From NCBI RefSeq assembly GCF_001509475.1, contig NZ_LLZG01000115.1, forward strand, positions 148,876 to 212,875: a stretch of 64,000 nucleotides of DNA. The letters run 5' to 3'. This DNA is from Streptomyces regalis (GTDB taxonomy: Bacteria > Actinomycetota > Actinomycetes > Streptomycetales > Streptomycetaceae). The notes under the pieces are model-generated. The model saw only the letters and a list, made by a program, of their open reading frames with translations. It searched no databases and was not told the origin of the DNA. Positions 26,053 to 36,116 of this stretch are shown here, in pieces; within the stretch, counting starts at the first letter, position 1, and the number at the start of each line of letters is the position of its first letter. The translations under genes were made by a program, and so were the position numbers.

Positions 26053-27633
26053 TCAGCCCGCGACGAACGTACGCGCCGCCTTGTCGTGCCAGCACTGGTG
26101 CCACGGCCGGTCGAACAAGCACCACAGGACGCCGACGATCCCGATGCCGAGCAGGCCGGGAATGCTGTAGACGAGCCAGCGGCGCAGCGCGGGACCGAAG
26201 GTCGGGGGCTCGTGGGCCTCGATGTCCCGCACCTCCAGACCGAGCACCTTCTTGCCGAGCGTGCGGCCCCACTTGACGGTGGGCACGACCTCGTAGACGA
26301 CACCGAACAGGAGCAGGACAGCCAGGACGATGCCGAGATACGTCGACGTCGTGCCGTCCAGCAGCCAGACGGTGACCGTCTCGCCGGAGAGCTTGGCGGC
26401 GTCGATCTTGTCGTTGACGTGGTCGAGCGCCTGGGTGCCCAGCGGCACGGCGGCCACCGCGGTGACGGCGGCCAGCACGACGGTGTCCAGCAGCCGTGCG
26501 GCCAGCCGCTTGCCGAGGCCGGCGGGGCGTGCGGCGGCCTGGCGCCTGGCGGCCGCCTGGAAGATGTCCTCGACCGGGGGCTTCCAGGGCGCGACCGGCT
26601 GGTCGTCGTCGGCCGGGCCCGCGAGCCGGTGGACCTGCTGCGCCCAGGAAGACTGGCCGCCACCGGCACCGGGACTCATGGGCGCGGACGCCGCGGCCGC
26701 GGACTGGGGGCCGGCCTGCTGGGGGACGGTCGGGGCGGCCTGCTGCGGGCCGGAGAGAGCCGTGGGGGCAACACCGGGCGCCTGGGCGGCAGCCGCGGCC
26801 TGAGCGCCCGCCTGAGGCTGCCCCTGGGCCTGTCCCTGGGTCACCGCGGCGCGCTCGGCGGCGGCCTTCCCGGCACCGAAGCCGGGGCCCTGCGGGGCAC
26901 CGGCCGCCGAGGGGTGGTGGGCATCCGGATGAGCGGCGCCCGGGCCGGCGGACGCGCCCGTGCTCCCGGCCTGCGCCCCGGCCGCCCCGCCCTGCTGCCC
27001 CGTGCGCGGGGACAGCGCGCGGATGGCCATGGTGCCGTCGACGGGCGCGGAGCCGGCGGGGTTCGGGATACGGGGAGTGGCCTGCCCCGAGGCGCCGGAC
27101 GCCGACGCTCCCCCGGACTCCGCGACCGGCCGGCGGATCATGAACGTGTCACCGGAGGCGACGCCCCCGGCGCCCGCGTCCGGCTCGGCGGGCGGGACGG
27201 AGGCAGTGCCGTCCGCACGGGCGCCGTGGCCGTCCGGGTCCCTCGGGTCGGCGCCCTGCTGGGCACCCCAGGAGACGCGGCGGTCCTGGTCGCCGCCGAA
27301 GCCGGACTGGTGGGCGGAGTCGGCGCCCCAGGCGGACGCCGGCTCGGGGCGGCTGCCGTGCTGGGCGTCGGCCTGCGGGGGCGCCTGGGCCGGGTCCTCG
27401 TCGAAGAAGTGCGGGCCCGTCTCCTCGAGCGGGGCGGCCGAGGCCGACGTGGGCTGGGCCGGGTTCGCGCCCGGGGGCGGGGCGAGCGGTTCGCCGTCCG
27501 TCGGTGCCGGACGGCTGGTGCCCGGTACCCATGAGGCACCGTTCCAGTACCGGACATATCCAGGAATGGACGGGTCCGGGTAATACCCTTCGCGGGGCCT
27601 GTCGTCACCGGGGGCCGGGGTTGGGGCGCTCAT
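26053..27633 (-). CDS. RDD-family membrane protein 2 with N-terminal DUF2510 and a long disordered linker
   Basis: A 526-residue protein. Residues ~15-40 match DUF2510 (EGYYPDPSIPGYVRYWNGAS), a short Trp/Pro motif found on actinobacterial envelope proteins. Residues ~45-370 are Ala/Gln/Gly/Pro-rich and low-complexity. The C-terminal ~150 residues form an RDD domain (GLGKRLAARLLDTVVLAAVT, WGRTLGKKVLGLEVRD). The ATG at 27633 is followed by MSAPTPAPGDDRPREG. It is paired with the smaller RDD gene downstream. Confidence 0.85.
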   Translation of the reverse strand: MSAPTPAPGDDRPREGYYPDPSIPGYVRYWNGASWVPGTSRPAPTDGEPLAPPPGANPAQPTSASAAPLEETGPHFFDEDPAQAPPQADAQHGSRPEPASAWGADSAHQSGFGGDQDRRVSWGAQQGADPRDPDGHGARADGTASVPPAEPDAGAGGVASGDTFMIRRPVAESGGASASGASGQATPRIPNPAGSAPVDGTMAIRALSPRTGQQGGAAGAQAGSTGASAGPGAAHPDAHHPSAAGAPQGPGFGAGKAAAERAAVTQGQAQGQPQAGAQAAAAAQAPGVAPTALSGPQQAAPTVPQQAGPQSAAAASAPMSPGAGGGQSSWAQQVHRLAGPADDDQPVAPWKPPVEDIFQAAARRQAAARPAGLGKRLAARLLDTVVLAAVTAVAAVPLGTQALDHVNDKIDAAKLSGETVTVWLLDGTTSTYLGIVLAVLLLFGVVYEVVPTVKWGRTLGKKVLGLEVRDIEAHEPPTFGPALRRWLVYSIPGLLGIGIVGVLWCLFDRPWHQCWHDKAARTFVAG

Positions 27634-27895
27634 GTCCGTCGTCCGGTATCTGCTCGAGGGTCGATTGGGGGCCTCCACATCTATCAGACGGACGCAACCA
27701 GCACCGCCAGTCCCGTAGGACCCACTCCTATCCGGGCAACCTCGTACACGTACTTCACATGTACGGAACCGCCCCGGGAACAGGCCGGAAAAAACTTCTG
27801 CGAACCCGCGTAATGATCCGCCCCTCTCCTCGCTCTCCACTCGTACGGGCCCGCCCACAGGACCCGCACGCGTCACGAGAGAGGACACCCACGCC

Positions 27896-28309
27896 ATGCA
27901 TCACACCGTCGTAGAGCGCGAACTGGAGCTCAAGCTGATCCTGTCGCCCGAGCGCCGCATCGCCGTCCCGGCGCTGCTGAGCTATCACAGCGACGACCCG
28001 TACGCCGTCCACGTCACCTTCCACATCAACTCCGAGCACCCCGTGTACTGGACGTTCTCCCGCGATCTGCTGGTCGAGGGGGTGTTCCGGCCGTGCGGGC
28101 ACGGGGATGTGCGGGTGTGGCCGACGAAGGTCGAGGGCCGCAGCGTCGTGCTCATGGGGCTGAGTTCGCCCGACGGGGACGCCCTGCTGGAGGCGCCGGC
28201 GGCGCCGGTGTCGGCCTGGCTGGAGCGGACGCTCAGGGTGGTGCCCCCGGGGACCGAGGGCGAGCAGCTGGGGATCGACGACGCGCTCGACCAGTTGCTC
28301 GCCCAGTGA
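27896..28309 (+). CDS. ssgG: SsgA-like sporulation/cell-division protein (SsgG type)
   Basis: A 137-residue member of the SALP family, which controls septation and cell-wall events in sporulating actinomycetes. ELKLILSPERRIAVPALLSY, YAVHVTFHINSEHPVYWTFSR, DLLVEGVFRPCGHGDVRVWP and the C-terminal AWLERTLRVVPPG are typical. The assignment to SsgG rests on length, sequence and its place next to the FAD oxidase, TPR and hpd genes, as remembered for SCO2924. AGAGAGG precedes the ATG. The upstream spacer contains CGTACA...TGTACG, a possible operator. Confidence 0.85.
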   Translation: MHHTVVERELELKLILSPERRIAVPALLSYHSDDPYAVHVTFHINSEHPVYWTFSRDLLVEGVFRPCGHGDVRVWPTKVEGRSVVLMGLSSPDGDALLEAPAAPVSAWLERTLRVVPPGTEGEQLGIDDALDQLLAQ

Positions 28310-28332
28310 GCCGTACCGACCGAAGGGACGGG

Positions 28333-29733
28333 TCAGAACAGCTTGCCCGGGTTCAGGATGCCCAGCGGGTCGAAGGCCCGCTTGATCGCCCGCTGCATCT
28401 CGATCCCCACCGGGCCGATCTCGCGCGCCAGCCACTCCTTCTTCAGGACGCCCACGCCGTGCTCGCCGGTGATCGTGCCGCCGAGTTCCAGGCCGAGGGC
28501 CATGATCTCGTCGAAGGATTCGCGGGCGCGCCCGGACTCGTCCGGGTCGGTCGCGTCGAAGCACACGGTCGGGTGGGTGTTGCCGTCGCCGGCGTGCGCG
28601 ACGACCCCGATGGTGAGTTGGTGCTTCTCGGCGATCCGCTCGACGCCCTCGATGAGGTCGCCGAGCCTGGACCGGGGCACGCACACGTCGTCGATCATCG
28701 TCACGCCCCGCACCGCTTCCAGCGCGGTGAGGGACAACCGCCGCGCCTGGAGGAGGAGTTCGGACTCGGCCGCGTCGTCCGCCGGGACCACCTGGGTGGC
28801 GCCGGCCGCCTCGCAGAGCGCGGCGACCGCGGCGAGGTCCGGGGCGGGGTCCGGGGTGTCGAAGGCGGCGAGGAGGAGGGCCTCGGTCGTTTCCGGCAGT
28901 CCCATGTTCGCGATGTCGTTGACCGCTTTGACCGTCGTACGGTCCATCAGTTCGAGCAGTGACGGGACGTGCCCGCCGGCCATGATCCGGCACACGGCGT
29001 CGCAGGCGGCGGCAGCGGACGCGAACTCGGCGGCGAGGACCAGCTGCTGCGGCGGCTGCGGCTTCAGCGCCAGGACGGCCCGTACGACGATGCCGAGCGA
29101 GCCCTCGGAGCCGACGAAGAGGCGGGTCAGGTCGTATCCCGCGACGCCCTTGGCCGTACGGCGGCCCGTGGACATCAGGCGTCCGTCGGCGAGGACGACG
29201 TCCAGGCCGAGGACGTACTCGGCCGTCACCCCGTACTTCACACAGCACAGGCCGCCCGAGGCTGTGCCGATGTTGCCGCCGATCGTGCACATCTCCCAGC
29301 TGGAGGGGTCCGGCGGGTAGTAGAGGCCCTGTTCGTTGACCGCGCGGGAGAGGGCGGCGTTGATGACGCCGGGCTCGACGACCGCGATGCGGTCGACCGG
29401 GTTGATCTCCAGGATGCGGTCCATCTTGGTCAGGGACAGCACGATGCAGCCGTCGGAGGCGTTGGCCCCGCCCGACAGGCCCGTGCGGGCGCCCTGCGGG
29501 ACGACCGGGACGCGCAGCTCGGTGGCGGTGCGCATGACGTGCTGGACCTCTTCGACGGTCCGCGGCAGGACGACCACGGCGGGGGCGCCGGCCGGGCAGA
29601 AGCTGGCCATGTCGTTGGCGTAGGAGCCCGTGACGTCGGGGTCGGTGAGGACGGCCTCGGCAGGCAGACCCGCGAGCAGCCGCTCGGTGAGGTCACCCCG
29701 GGCCTGGTCGGGTGCGGCTTCGGTACGGCTCAT
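28333..29733 (-). CDS. FAD-linked oxidase (glycolate/D-lactate dehydrogenase family)
   Basis: A 466-residue flavoprotein of the GlcD/VAO family. The FAD-binding PCMH domain covers about residues 45-220, with VVVLPRTVEEVQHVMRTATE, VVPQGARTGLSGGANAS and TIGGNIGTASGGLCCVKYG. The C-terminal cap has HAGDGNTHPTVCFD and ITGEHGVGVLKKEWL. Such enzymes oxidise 2-hydroxy acids (D-lactate, glycolate); the exact substrate is open. The ATG at 29733 is used; the frame upstream runs into antisense of the repeats in the TPR gene. It is convergent with ssgG and divergent from the TPR gene. Confidence 0.92.
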   Translation of the reverse strand: MSRTEAAPDQARGDLTERLLAGLPAEAVLTDPDVTGSYANDMASFCPAGAPAVVVLPRTVEEVQHVMRTATELRVPVVPQGARTGLSGGANASDGCIVLSLTKMDRILEINPVDRIAVVEPGVINAALSRAVNEQGLYYPPDPSSWEMCTIGGNIGTASGGLCCVKYGVTAEYVLGLDVVLADGRLMSTGRRTAKGVAGYDLTRLFVGSEGSLGIVVRAVLALKPQPPQQLVLAAEFASAAAACDAVCRIMAGGHVPSLLELMDRTTVKAVNDIANMGLPETTEALLLAAFDTPDPAPDLAAVAALCEAAGATQVVPADDAAESELLLQARRLSLTALEAVRGVTMIDDVCVPRSRLGDLIEGVERIAEKHQLTIGVVAHAGDGNTHPTVCFDATDPDESGRARESFDEIMALGLELGGTITGEHGVGVLKKEWLAREIGPVGIEMQRAIKRAFDPLGILNPGKLF

Positions 29734-29842
29734 GATCACAGCGTGACACCCGGGGCCATCGGTGTGAACCCCGCGTACGGCAGCCGGCGGCAGACGGGTG
29801 TGGTCGTCGTATTGACGCAAGGTTTCACGCACAGTGATCGCC

Positions 29843-31465
29843 ATGGAGAACAGCCCCATGGAGAACAGCGCCGCGGAGAACGATGCCACGGAGAACAGCT
29901 CCGCGGAGAACGACGCCTCGAAGAACGAGAACGCCCCCTCGGAGAGCGACGTCTCGGAGAGCGACGTCTCGGAGAGCGACGTCTCGGAGAGCGACGTCTC
30001 GGAGAGCGACGTCTCGGAGAGCGACGTCTCGGAGAATGCACAGCCCACGCCGGACCGGTCGCGTATCCGGCAACGGGTGCTGATCGCCGCGGTGGCGGGG
30101 TGTGCCGTGCTCGGCGGGGTGCTGGCGCTGCTGCCGTGGGGGCCGGCCGGGACGCGGGAGGCCGCACCACCGGCACCGGGTGCGCAGGCGCTCACCGCGG
30201 TCACCACGGGGGTGCCGGCCGCCCTGCCCGACCTGGCGGTACTGATCGACGAGCGCGAGGCCCATCTGCGGACGCATCCCCGGGATGCGAAGTCGTGGGC
30301 GGTGCTGGGGGTGGCGTATGTGGAGCAGGGGCGGCGGACCGCGGAACCGGTGAACTACCCGAAGGCCGAGAAGGCGCTGCGTACGTCGCTGAGGGTGCGG
30401 GCGAGGAACGCCGAGGCGCTGAACGGCATGGCGGCGCTGGCGAACGCCCGGCGGGACTACCGGGCGGCGCTGACGTGGGGCGAGGCGGCGCTTCAGGTGA
30501 ACCGGAAACGCTGGACGACGTATCCGCAGCTGATCGACGCGTACACGGGGCTGGGCGAGTACAAGGCGGCCAAGCGGACCCTGGACCGGCTGCTGAAGCT
30601 GCGCTCGGGGCCGGCGGTGCAGGCGCGGGCGGCGGCCGTCTACCGGGACCGGGGCCGGCGTGAGGACGCGGCGGCGGCGCTGTCCGACGCGGCGGCGGCC
30701 GCCGAAGCCCCGGCCGAGCGGGCGGGCTATCTCGAACGCGCCGGTCAACTCGCCTGGGAACGCGGCGACTTGGACGTGGCGCTGCGGCACTTCCAGGAGG
30801 CGGTACGCCTCGACCCCGACCAGCGGGCCGCGCTCGCCGGGCAGGGGCGGACGATGGCGGCGCTGGGCCGCACGACGGAGGCGCTGAACGCCTACCGGGT
30901 GGCGCTCGCCAAGCAGCCGTGCCCCGAGTACGCGCTGGAACTGGGCGAGTTGTACGAATCGCTGGGGCTGGGGCAGGCGGCGCGCGTGCAGTACGACCTG
31001 CTGCGGGAGCGGGCGGCGCGGGCCGCGGCGGGCGGGGTGGACGAGGAGCTGGTGCTGGGCCTCTTCGAGGCGGACCACGGCCACGCGCCGTCCGCGGTAC
31101 GGCGGCTGCGGACCGAGTGGCGGCGCCAGCCCGGGATCGCGGTGGCCGACGCGCTGGGGTGGGCGCTGCACCGGTCCGGGGAGGACAAGGAGGCGTTGAA
31201 GTTCGCCAGGATCGCGACCGACAAGGCGCACGGGGGTGGGGTGCGCAGTGCGCTGTACGTGTATCACCGGGGGATGATCGAGCGGGAACTGGAGCTGGCG
31301 GGGCCCGCGCGGCGGCATCTGCAGGAGGCGCTGCGGATCAATCCGCACTTCTCGCCGACGCGGGTGCCGCTGGCGGAGGCCGCGTTGAAGGAGCTGGGCG
31401 AGCCGTCGATTCAGGACGTACCGGAGATGGACGCGGAAGTGGACGCGAAGCCGCGGCGCGGGTGA
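29843..31465 (+). CDS. TPR-repeat membrane-anchored protein with SESDV repeats
   Basis: A 540-residue protein. The first ~67 residues are polar and repetitive (MENS repeats, then six copies of SESDV). A single membrane helix follows (VLIAAVAGCAVLGGVLALLP). Residues ~130-530 contain several tetratricopeptide repeats (for example AKSWAVLGVAYVEQGRR, LAWERGDLDVALRHFQEAV, DPDQRAALAGQGRTMAALGR). It is probably a scaffold outside or inside the membrane; topology is not certain. The ATG at 29843 is the first of two similar MENS starts; a GTG at 29834 is an alternative and no strong ribosome site decides. Confidence 0.82.
   Translation: MENSPMENSAAENDATENSSAENDASKNENAPSESDVSESDVSESDVSESDVSESDVSESDVSENAQPTPDRSRIRQRVLIAAVAGCAVLGGVLALLPWGPAGTREAAPPAPGAQALTAVTTGVPAALPDLAVLIDEREAHLRTHPRDAKSWAVLGVAYVEQGRRTAEPVNYPKAEKALRTSLRVRARNAEALNGMAALANARRDYRAALTWGEAALQVNRKRWTTYPQLIDAYTGLGEYKAAKRTLDRLLKLRSGPAVQARAAAVYRDRGRREDAAAALSDAAAAAEAPAERAGYLERAGQLAWERGDLDVALRHFQEAVRLDPDQRAALAGQGRTMAALGRTTEALNAYRVALAKQPCPEYALELGELYESLGLGQAARVQYDLLRERAARAAAGGVDEELVLGLFEADHGHAPSAVRRLRTEWRRQPGIAVADALGWALHRSGEDKEALKFARIATDKAHGGGVRSALYVYHRGMIERELELAGPARRHLQEALRINPHFSPTRVPLAEAALKELGEPSIQDVPEMDAEVDAKPRRG
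29942..30031 (+). repeat. Six perfect 15-bp tandem repeats
   Basis: GAGAGCGACGTCTCG repeats six times without mismatch and encodes the SESDV units of the TPR protein. Being perfect and in frame, it may vary in copy number between strains. Confidence 0.95.
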
Positions 31466-31471
31466 GCTGCG

Positions 31472-32338
31472 TCATGCCTTGTGCGGCTTGTAGTAGATCG
31501 AGAACCTGCGCTCCCCCGCCGCCCCCGAGGCGAGTCCCAGCAGCAGCCGCGGCCCCGGTCCGGCGCCGTGGCGGACGGCCAGGCCCTCCGGCTCGCGGTG
31601 GTCGAGGGAGTGGCCGGCCTCCGTGCGCCGCCGCTGGACCAGCTTGCCGGTGTGGATGTCGAGGCAGGAGAGGTAGGTGTTGCCGCGCTTCGCACGCGGG
31701 TTGGACTTGGCGTCGTACGCCGTCCCGGCCAGCTGGTAGATGAGGTCGCCGTGCAGGGCGTGCCCCTGGAACGGGATCTCGGGGTCGGGGTGCGCGCCGG
31801 TCTGCGCGAAGTCGGCTATCGGTGCGGAGTAGTCACGGGCGACGAAGGCGTCCAGGTCCCAGACGCGGTAGCGGGGCTTGCCGTCGATGCGGTGGCGGAC
31901 GGCGATGCGCTCGGTGGCCATGCAGACCGACGGCTGGTTGTTGGTGGAGCCCGGGATCGGGTGGCGGACCTTGACGTCCTTCTCCGTGCGGACGGCGCCG
32001 TCGACGAAGCGGAAGCGGGTGACGCCCTGGCCGTAGCCGTCGTCGGCGTCGGCCTCGGTCCAGATCCACACCGTGCCGTCGGAGGCGTTCTGCACGCCCA
32101 TGCTGACCCCGTGCCCGAAGTTCTGGAGGTACATGTGGCCCAGCCGCTTGCCCTGGAGGTCGAGCTTGTTCAGGCACAGGTTCCCGGCCTTGCCGCCGCC
32201 GCGCCGGAGTTGGAGGGCGTACAGGTGCCGGTTCACCTCGTCAAAGGCGAACGACTGAAGGACGGTGCCCTCCTTGAGGGTTCCCTTCTGCCACAGCCAG
32301 CGGACGGCCGGTACGGCGAGGTCGATGCGTGCGTTCAC
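31472..32338 (-). CDS. TagC-like beta-propeller protein
   Basis: A 288-residue protein. GTVLQSFAFDEVNRHLYALQ, LCLNKLDLQGKRLGHMYLQN, FGHGVSMGVQ and GTVWIWTEADA resemble the beta-propeller domain shared by the teichoic-acid gene product TagC and phage receptor-binding proteins. No signal peptide is visible. Its function in Streptomyces is not established. The GTG at 32338 (VNARIDLAVP) is chosen for its position after GGGGTGG. A near-perfect 41-bp inverted repeat ends ten bases before it. It is downstream of hppD on the same strand. Confidence 0.75.
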   Translation of the reverse strand: MNARIDLAVPAVRWLWQKGTLKEGTVLQSFAFDEVNRHLYALQLRRGGGKAGNLCLNKLDLQGKRLGHMYLQNFGHGVSMGVQNASDGTVWIWTEADADDGYGQGVTRFRFVDGAVRTEKDVKVRHPIPGSTNNQPSVCMATERIAVRHRIDGKPRYRVWDLDAFVARDYSAPIADFAQTGAHPDPEIPFQGHALHGDLIYQLAGTAYDAKSNPRAKRGNTYLSCLDIHTGKLVQRRRTEAGHSLDHREPEGLAVRHGAGPGPRLLLGLASGAAGERRFSIYYKPHKA

Positions 32339-32347
32339 TGTCCACCC

Positions 32348-32388
32348 CAGGTCCTGTGGGCGCTCCCCTGAGCGCCCGGCAGGACCTG
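32348..32388 (-). terminator. 41-bp inverted repeat between hppD and the TagC-like gene
   Basis: CAGGTCCTG (32348-32356) pairs with CAGGACCTG (32380-32388), and GGGCGCTC with GAGCGCCC inside, around a 4-nt loop. It could terminate hppD transcripts or act as a 5' hairpin of the next gene, whose GTG is 10 bp away. Confidence 0.6.
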
Positions 32389-32449
32389 AGAGTGTCAACC
32401 TCGCTTTATTGGTTGCATGTTCTACGAATTCACAGGTTTCGCAGCAGCC

Positions 32450-33658
<1,209 letters not shown>

Positions 33659-33696
33659 TCAGTGTTTCGCCAGTGTAGGCGGACTTTCTGTACAGG

Positions 33697-34212
33697 ATGA
33701 CCACCGTGAAGAGGGAGAGAGGGCGGGCTGTCGTGGCGATCGATCATCTGGACGGGCGGATCATCGTGCTGCTGGCGCGGGAGCCGCGGATCGGGGTGCT
33801 GGAGATGTCCCGGCGGCTGGGGGTGGCCCGCGGGACGGTGCAGGCGCGGCTCGACCGGCTTCAGTCGAACGGAGTCATCCGCGGATTCGGGCCCGAGGTG
33901 GATCCGGCCGCGCTCGGATATCCGGTCACCGCCTTCGCCACACTGCAGATCCGGCAGGGGCAAGGGGCCGACGTACGGGCGCACTTGGCGACCGTGCCGG
34001 AGGTGCTGGAGCTGCACACGACCACCGGCACCGGGGACATGATGTGCCGGCTGGTGGCGCGTTCCAACGCCGATCTCCAGCGTGTGATCGACCGGGTTGT
34101 CGGTTTCGATGGGATCGTCCGGGCCTCCACCGCGATCGTGATGGAGAACGCCGTTCCGCTGCGGATCATCCCGCTGGTGGAGCAGGCGGCCCAGGACCGG
34201 GAGAGCAGCTAG
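33697..34212 (+). CDS. Lrp/AsnC-family transcriptional regulator
   Basis: A 171-residue protein. The N-terminal helix-turn-helix (IDHLDGRIIVLLAREPRIGV, LEMSRRLGVARGTVQARLDRLQ, GVIRGFG) is followed by an AsnC-type ligand domain (ALGYPVTAFATLQIRQGQGA, GTGDMMCRLVARSN). It is divergent from hppD with an inverted repeat between the starts, so it probably controls hppD in response to an aromatic amino acid or its keto-acid. The ATG at 33697 is used. Confidence 0.93.
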   Translation: MTTVKRERGRAVVAIDHLDGRIIVLLAREPRIGVLEMSRRLGVARGTVQARLDRLQSNGVIRGFGPEVDPAALGYPVTAFATLQIRQGQGADVRAHLATVPEVLELHTTTGTGDMMCRLVARSNADLQRVIDRVVGFDGIVRASTAIVMENAVPLRIIPLVEQAAQDRESS

Positions 34213-34237
34213 CCACGACCTGGTGGGGTGAGTCCGA

Positions 34238-34885
34238 GTGAGCTTCTGGGAGTACCTGGGCAACCGTCACCAGCAGCTGCTCACCGACGCCTACCAGCAC
34301 GCCAGCGCCGTCCTCCAGTGCATGGTCGTGGCGACCCTGCTCGGGGTGCTGATCGGTGTGGCCACCTACCGCAGCGACCTGGCCGGCAGTCTCGCCACGA
34401 CGACCACCTCGACCATCCTGACCATTCCGTCGCTCGCCATGATCGGTCTGCTCATCCCGATCGTGGGGCTGGGCGTACCGCCCACGGTGATCGCATTGAC
34501 GCTGTACGGGCTGCTGCCGATCGTGCGCAACGCGATCGTCGGGCTGCGCGGCGTCGACCCGTCGCTGGTGGACGCCGCCCGCGGCATTGGGATGTCCCGG
34601 CCGGCCCAGCTGCTGAAGGTGGAGCTGCCGCTGGCCTGGCCGCCGATCCTGACCGGGATCCGGGTCTCGACGCAGATGCTGATGGGCATCGCGGCGATCG
34701 CGGCGTACGCCTCCGGCCCCGGCCTCGGCAATGTGATCTTCCGCGGCCTCGCCTCGCTGGGCAGCGCGAACGCACTCAACCAGGTGCTCGCGGGCACTCT
34801 CGGGATCATCGTCCTGGCGCTGCTGTTCGACGCCGCGTACGTCCTGCTGGGACGGCTGACCATTCCCAGGGGGATCCGTGCCTGA
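34238..34885 (+). CDS. Osmoprotectant (betaine/choline-type) ABC transporter permease 1
   Basis: A 215-residue inner-membrane permease of the OpuCB/ProW type, with five or six helices. The EAA-like loop is DPSLVDAARGIGMSRPAQLL, followed by KVELPLAWPPILTGIR. The GTG at 34238 (MSFWEYLGNR) is used. The first of four overlapping genes: permease, ATPase, permease, binding protein. Confidence 0.93.
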   Translation: MSFWEYLGNRHQQLLTDAYQHASAVLQCMVVATLLGVLIGVATYRSDLAGSLATTTTSTILTIPSLAMIGLLIPIVGLGVPPTVIALTLYGLLPIVRNAIVGLRGVDPSLVDAARGIGMSRPAQLLKVELPLAWPPILTGIRVSTQMLMGIAAIAAYASGPGLGNVIFRGLASLGSANALNQVLAGTLGIIVLALLFDAAYVLLGRLTIPRGIRA

Positions 34886-36116
34886 GAACGGCCGTCATGG
34901 AGCCTCCATCGAGCTGGAGAACCTGACCAAGCGGTATCCCGGCAATACGCAGCCGGCCGTGGACAACGTGAGCATGGAGATCAAGGCGGGCGAGGTGGTC
35001 ATCTTCGTCGGTCCCTCGGGGTGCGGGAAGTCCACCACGCTCAAGATGATCAACCGGCTGATCGAACCGACCGGTGGCCGCATCCGCATCAACGGCGAGG
35101 ACGTCACCGACATCGACCCGGTGAAGCTGCGCCGCAAGGTCGGCTACGCCATCCAGTCCGCCGGCCTGTTCCCGCACATGACGGTCGCGCAGAACATCGC
35201 GCTCGTACCGAGGATGATCGGCTGGCCGAAGGGCCGGATCGCGTCGCGGGTCGAGGAGTTGCTCGACCTGGTCGGCCTGGACCCCGGGGAGTTCCACGGC
35301 CGCTATCCGCGTCAGCTCTCCGGCGGGCAGCAGCAACGCGTGGGCGTGGCGCGGGCGTTGGCGGCCGATCCTCCCGTCCTGCTGATGGACGAGCCGTTCG
35401 GCGCGGTCGACCCGATCACCCGTGATCATCTCCAGGACGAGTTGATCAGGCTGCAGCACGAGCTGCACAAGACGATCGTCTTCGTCACGCACGACTTCGA
35501 CGAGGCGATCAAGCTCGGCGACCGCATCGCCGTGCTGCGCGAACGGTCGCACATCGCTCAGTTCGACACCCCCGAGGCGATCCTCACCAACCCGGCGGAC
35601 GACTTCGTGTCCGGGTTCGTGGGCGCCGGGGCGGCGTTGAAGCGGCTGAACCTGACCCGCGTACGGGATGTGGAGGTCACCGACTATCCGACGGTGACCG
35701 TCGACGACCCGCTCCAGGAGATCTTCAACCGGCTCCGGTCCAGCGGCACCAACGAGATCCTGCTCCTCGACAAGCGGGGCCGGCCGTACAAGTGGCTCCG
35801 GCGCGGCGACCTGATGTGGGCCAGGGGTTCGCTGGCGCGGGCGGGGACGCTGGTGCACGACACGGTGACCCGGGACGCCACGCTGCGGGACGCCCTGGAA
35901 GCGGTCCTCATCGACAACGCGGGGCGGGTCGCGGTGACCGGGCGACGCGGTGAGTACACCGGCGTCGTCGACATGGAGACGCTGATGAACTCCGTGCACG
36001 AGCTGCTGGAGGCCGACCGGCTGGAAGCGCTGGAGGCCCAGCACGAGCTGGAGGAGGCCCGGGCCGACCGGACACATGCCGAGCAGGAGGGCATCGGAGG
36101 GGAGGCGAAGGCGTGA
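34878..36116 (+). CDS. Osmoprotectant ABC transporter ATP-binding protein
   Basis: A 412-residue ATPase of the OpuCA/ProV type. Walker A is GPSGCGKST near residue 43, the signature is LSGGQQQR and Walker B is VLLMDEP. About 170 residues after the ATPase core carry two CBS-like domains (VTVDDPLQEIFNRLRSSGTN; TRDATLRDALEAVLIDNAGR), which sense ionic strength or nucleotides in OpuA-type systems. The GTG at 34878 overlaps the permease end by 8 bp, and the stop overlaps the next GTG (36113). Confidence 0.95.
   Translation: MPENGRHGASIELENLTKRYPGNTQPAVDNVSMEIKAGEVVIFVGPSGCGKSTTLKMINRLIEPTGGRIRINGEDVTDIDPVKLRRKVGYAIQSAGLFPHMTVAQNIALVPRMIGWPKGRIASRVEELLDLVGLDPGEFHGRYPRQLSGGQQQRVGVARALAADPPVLLMDEPFGAVDPITRDHLQDELIRLQHELHKTIVFVTHDFDEAIKLGDRIAVLRERSHIAQFDTPEAILTNPADDFVSGFVGAGAALKRLNLTRVRDVEVTDYPTVTVDDPLQEIFNRLRSSGTNEILLLDKRGRPYKWLRRGDLMWARGSLARAGTLVHDTVTRDATLRDALEAVLIDNAGRVAVTGRRGEYTGVVDMETLMNSVHELLEADRLEALEAQHELEEARADRTHAEQEGIGGEAKA

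Noticed and set aside
29834..30207. Antisense frame with SLSET repeats joined to the FAD oxidase
   Set aside because: The oxidase family N-terminus fits the ATG at 29733, and the repeats belong to the + strand TPR gene.
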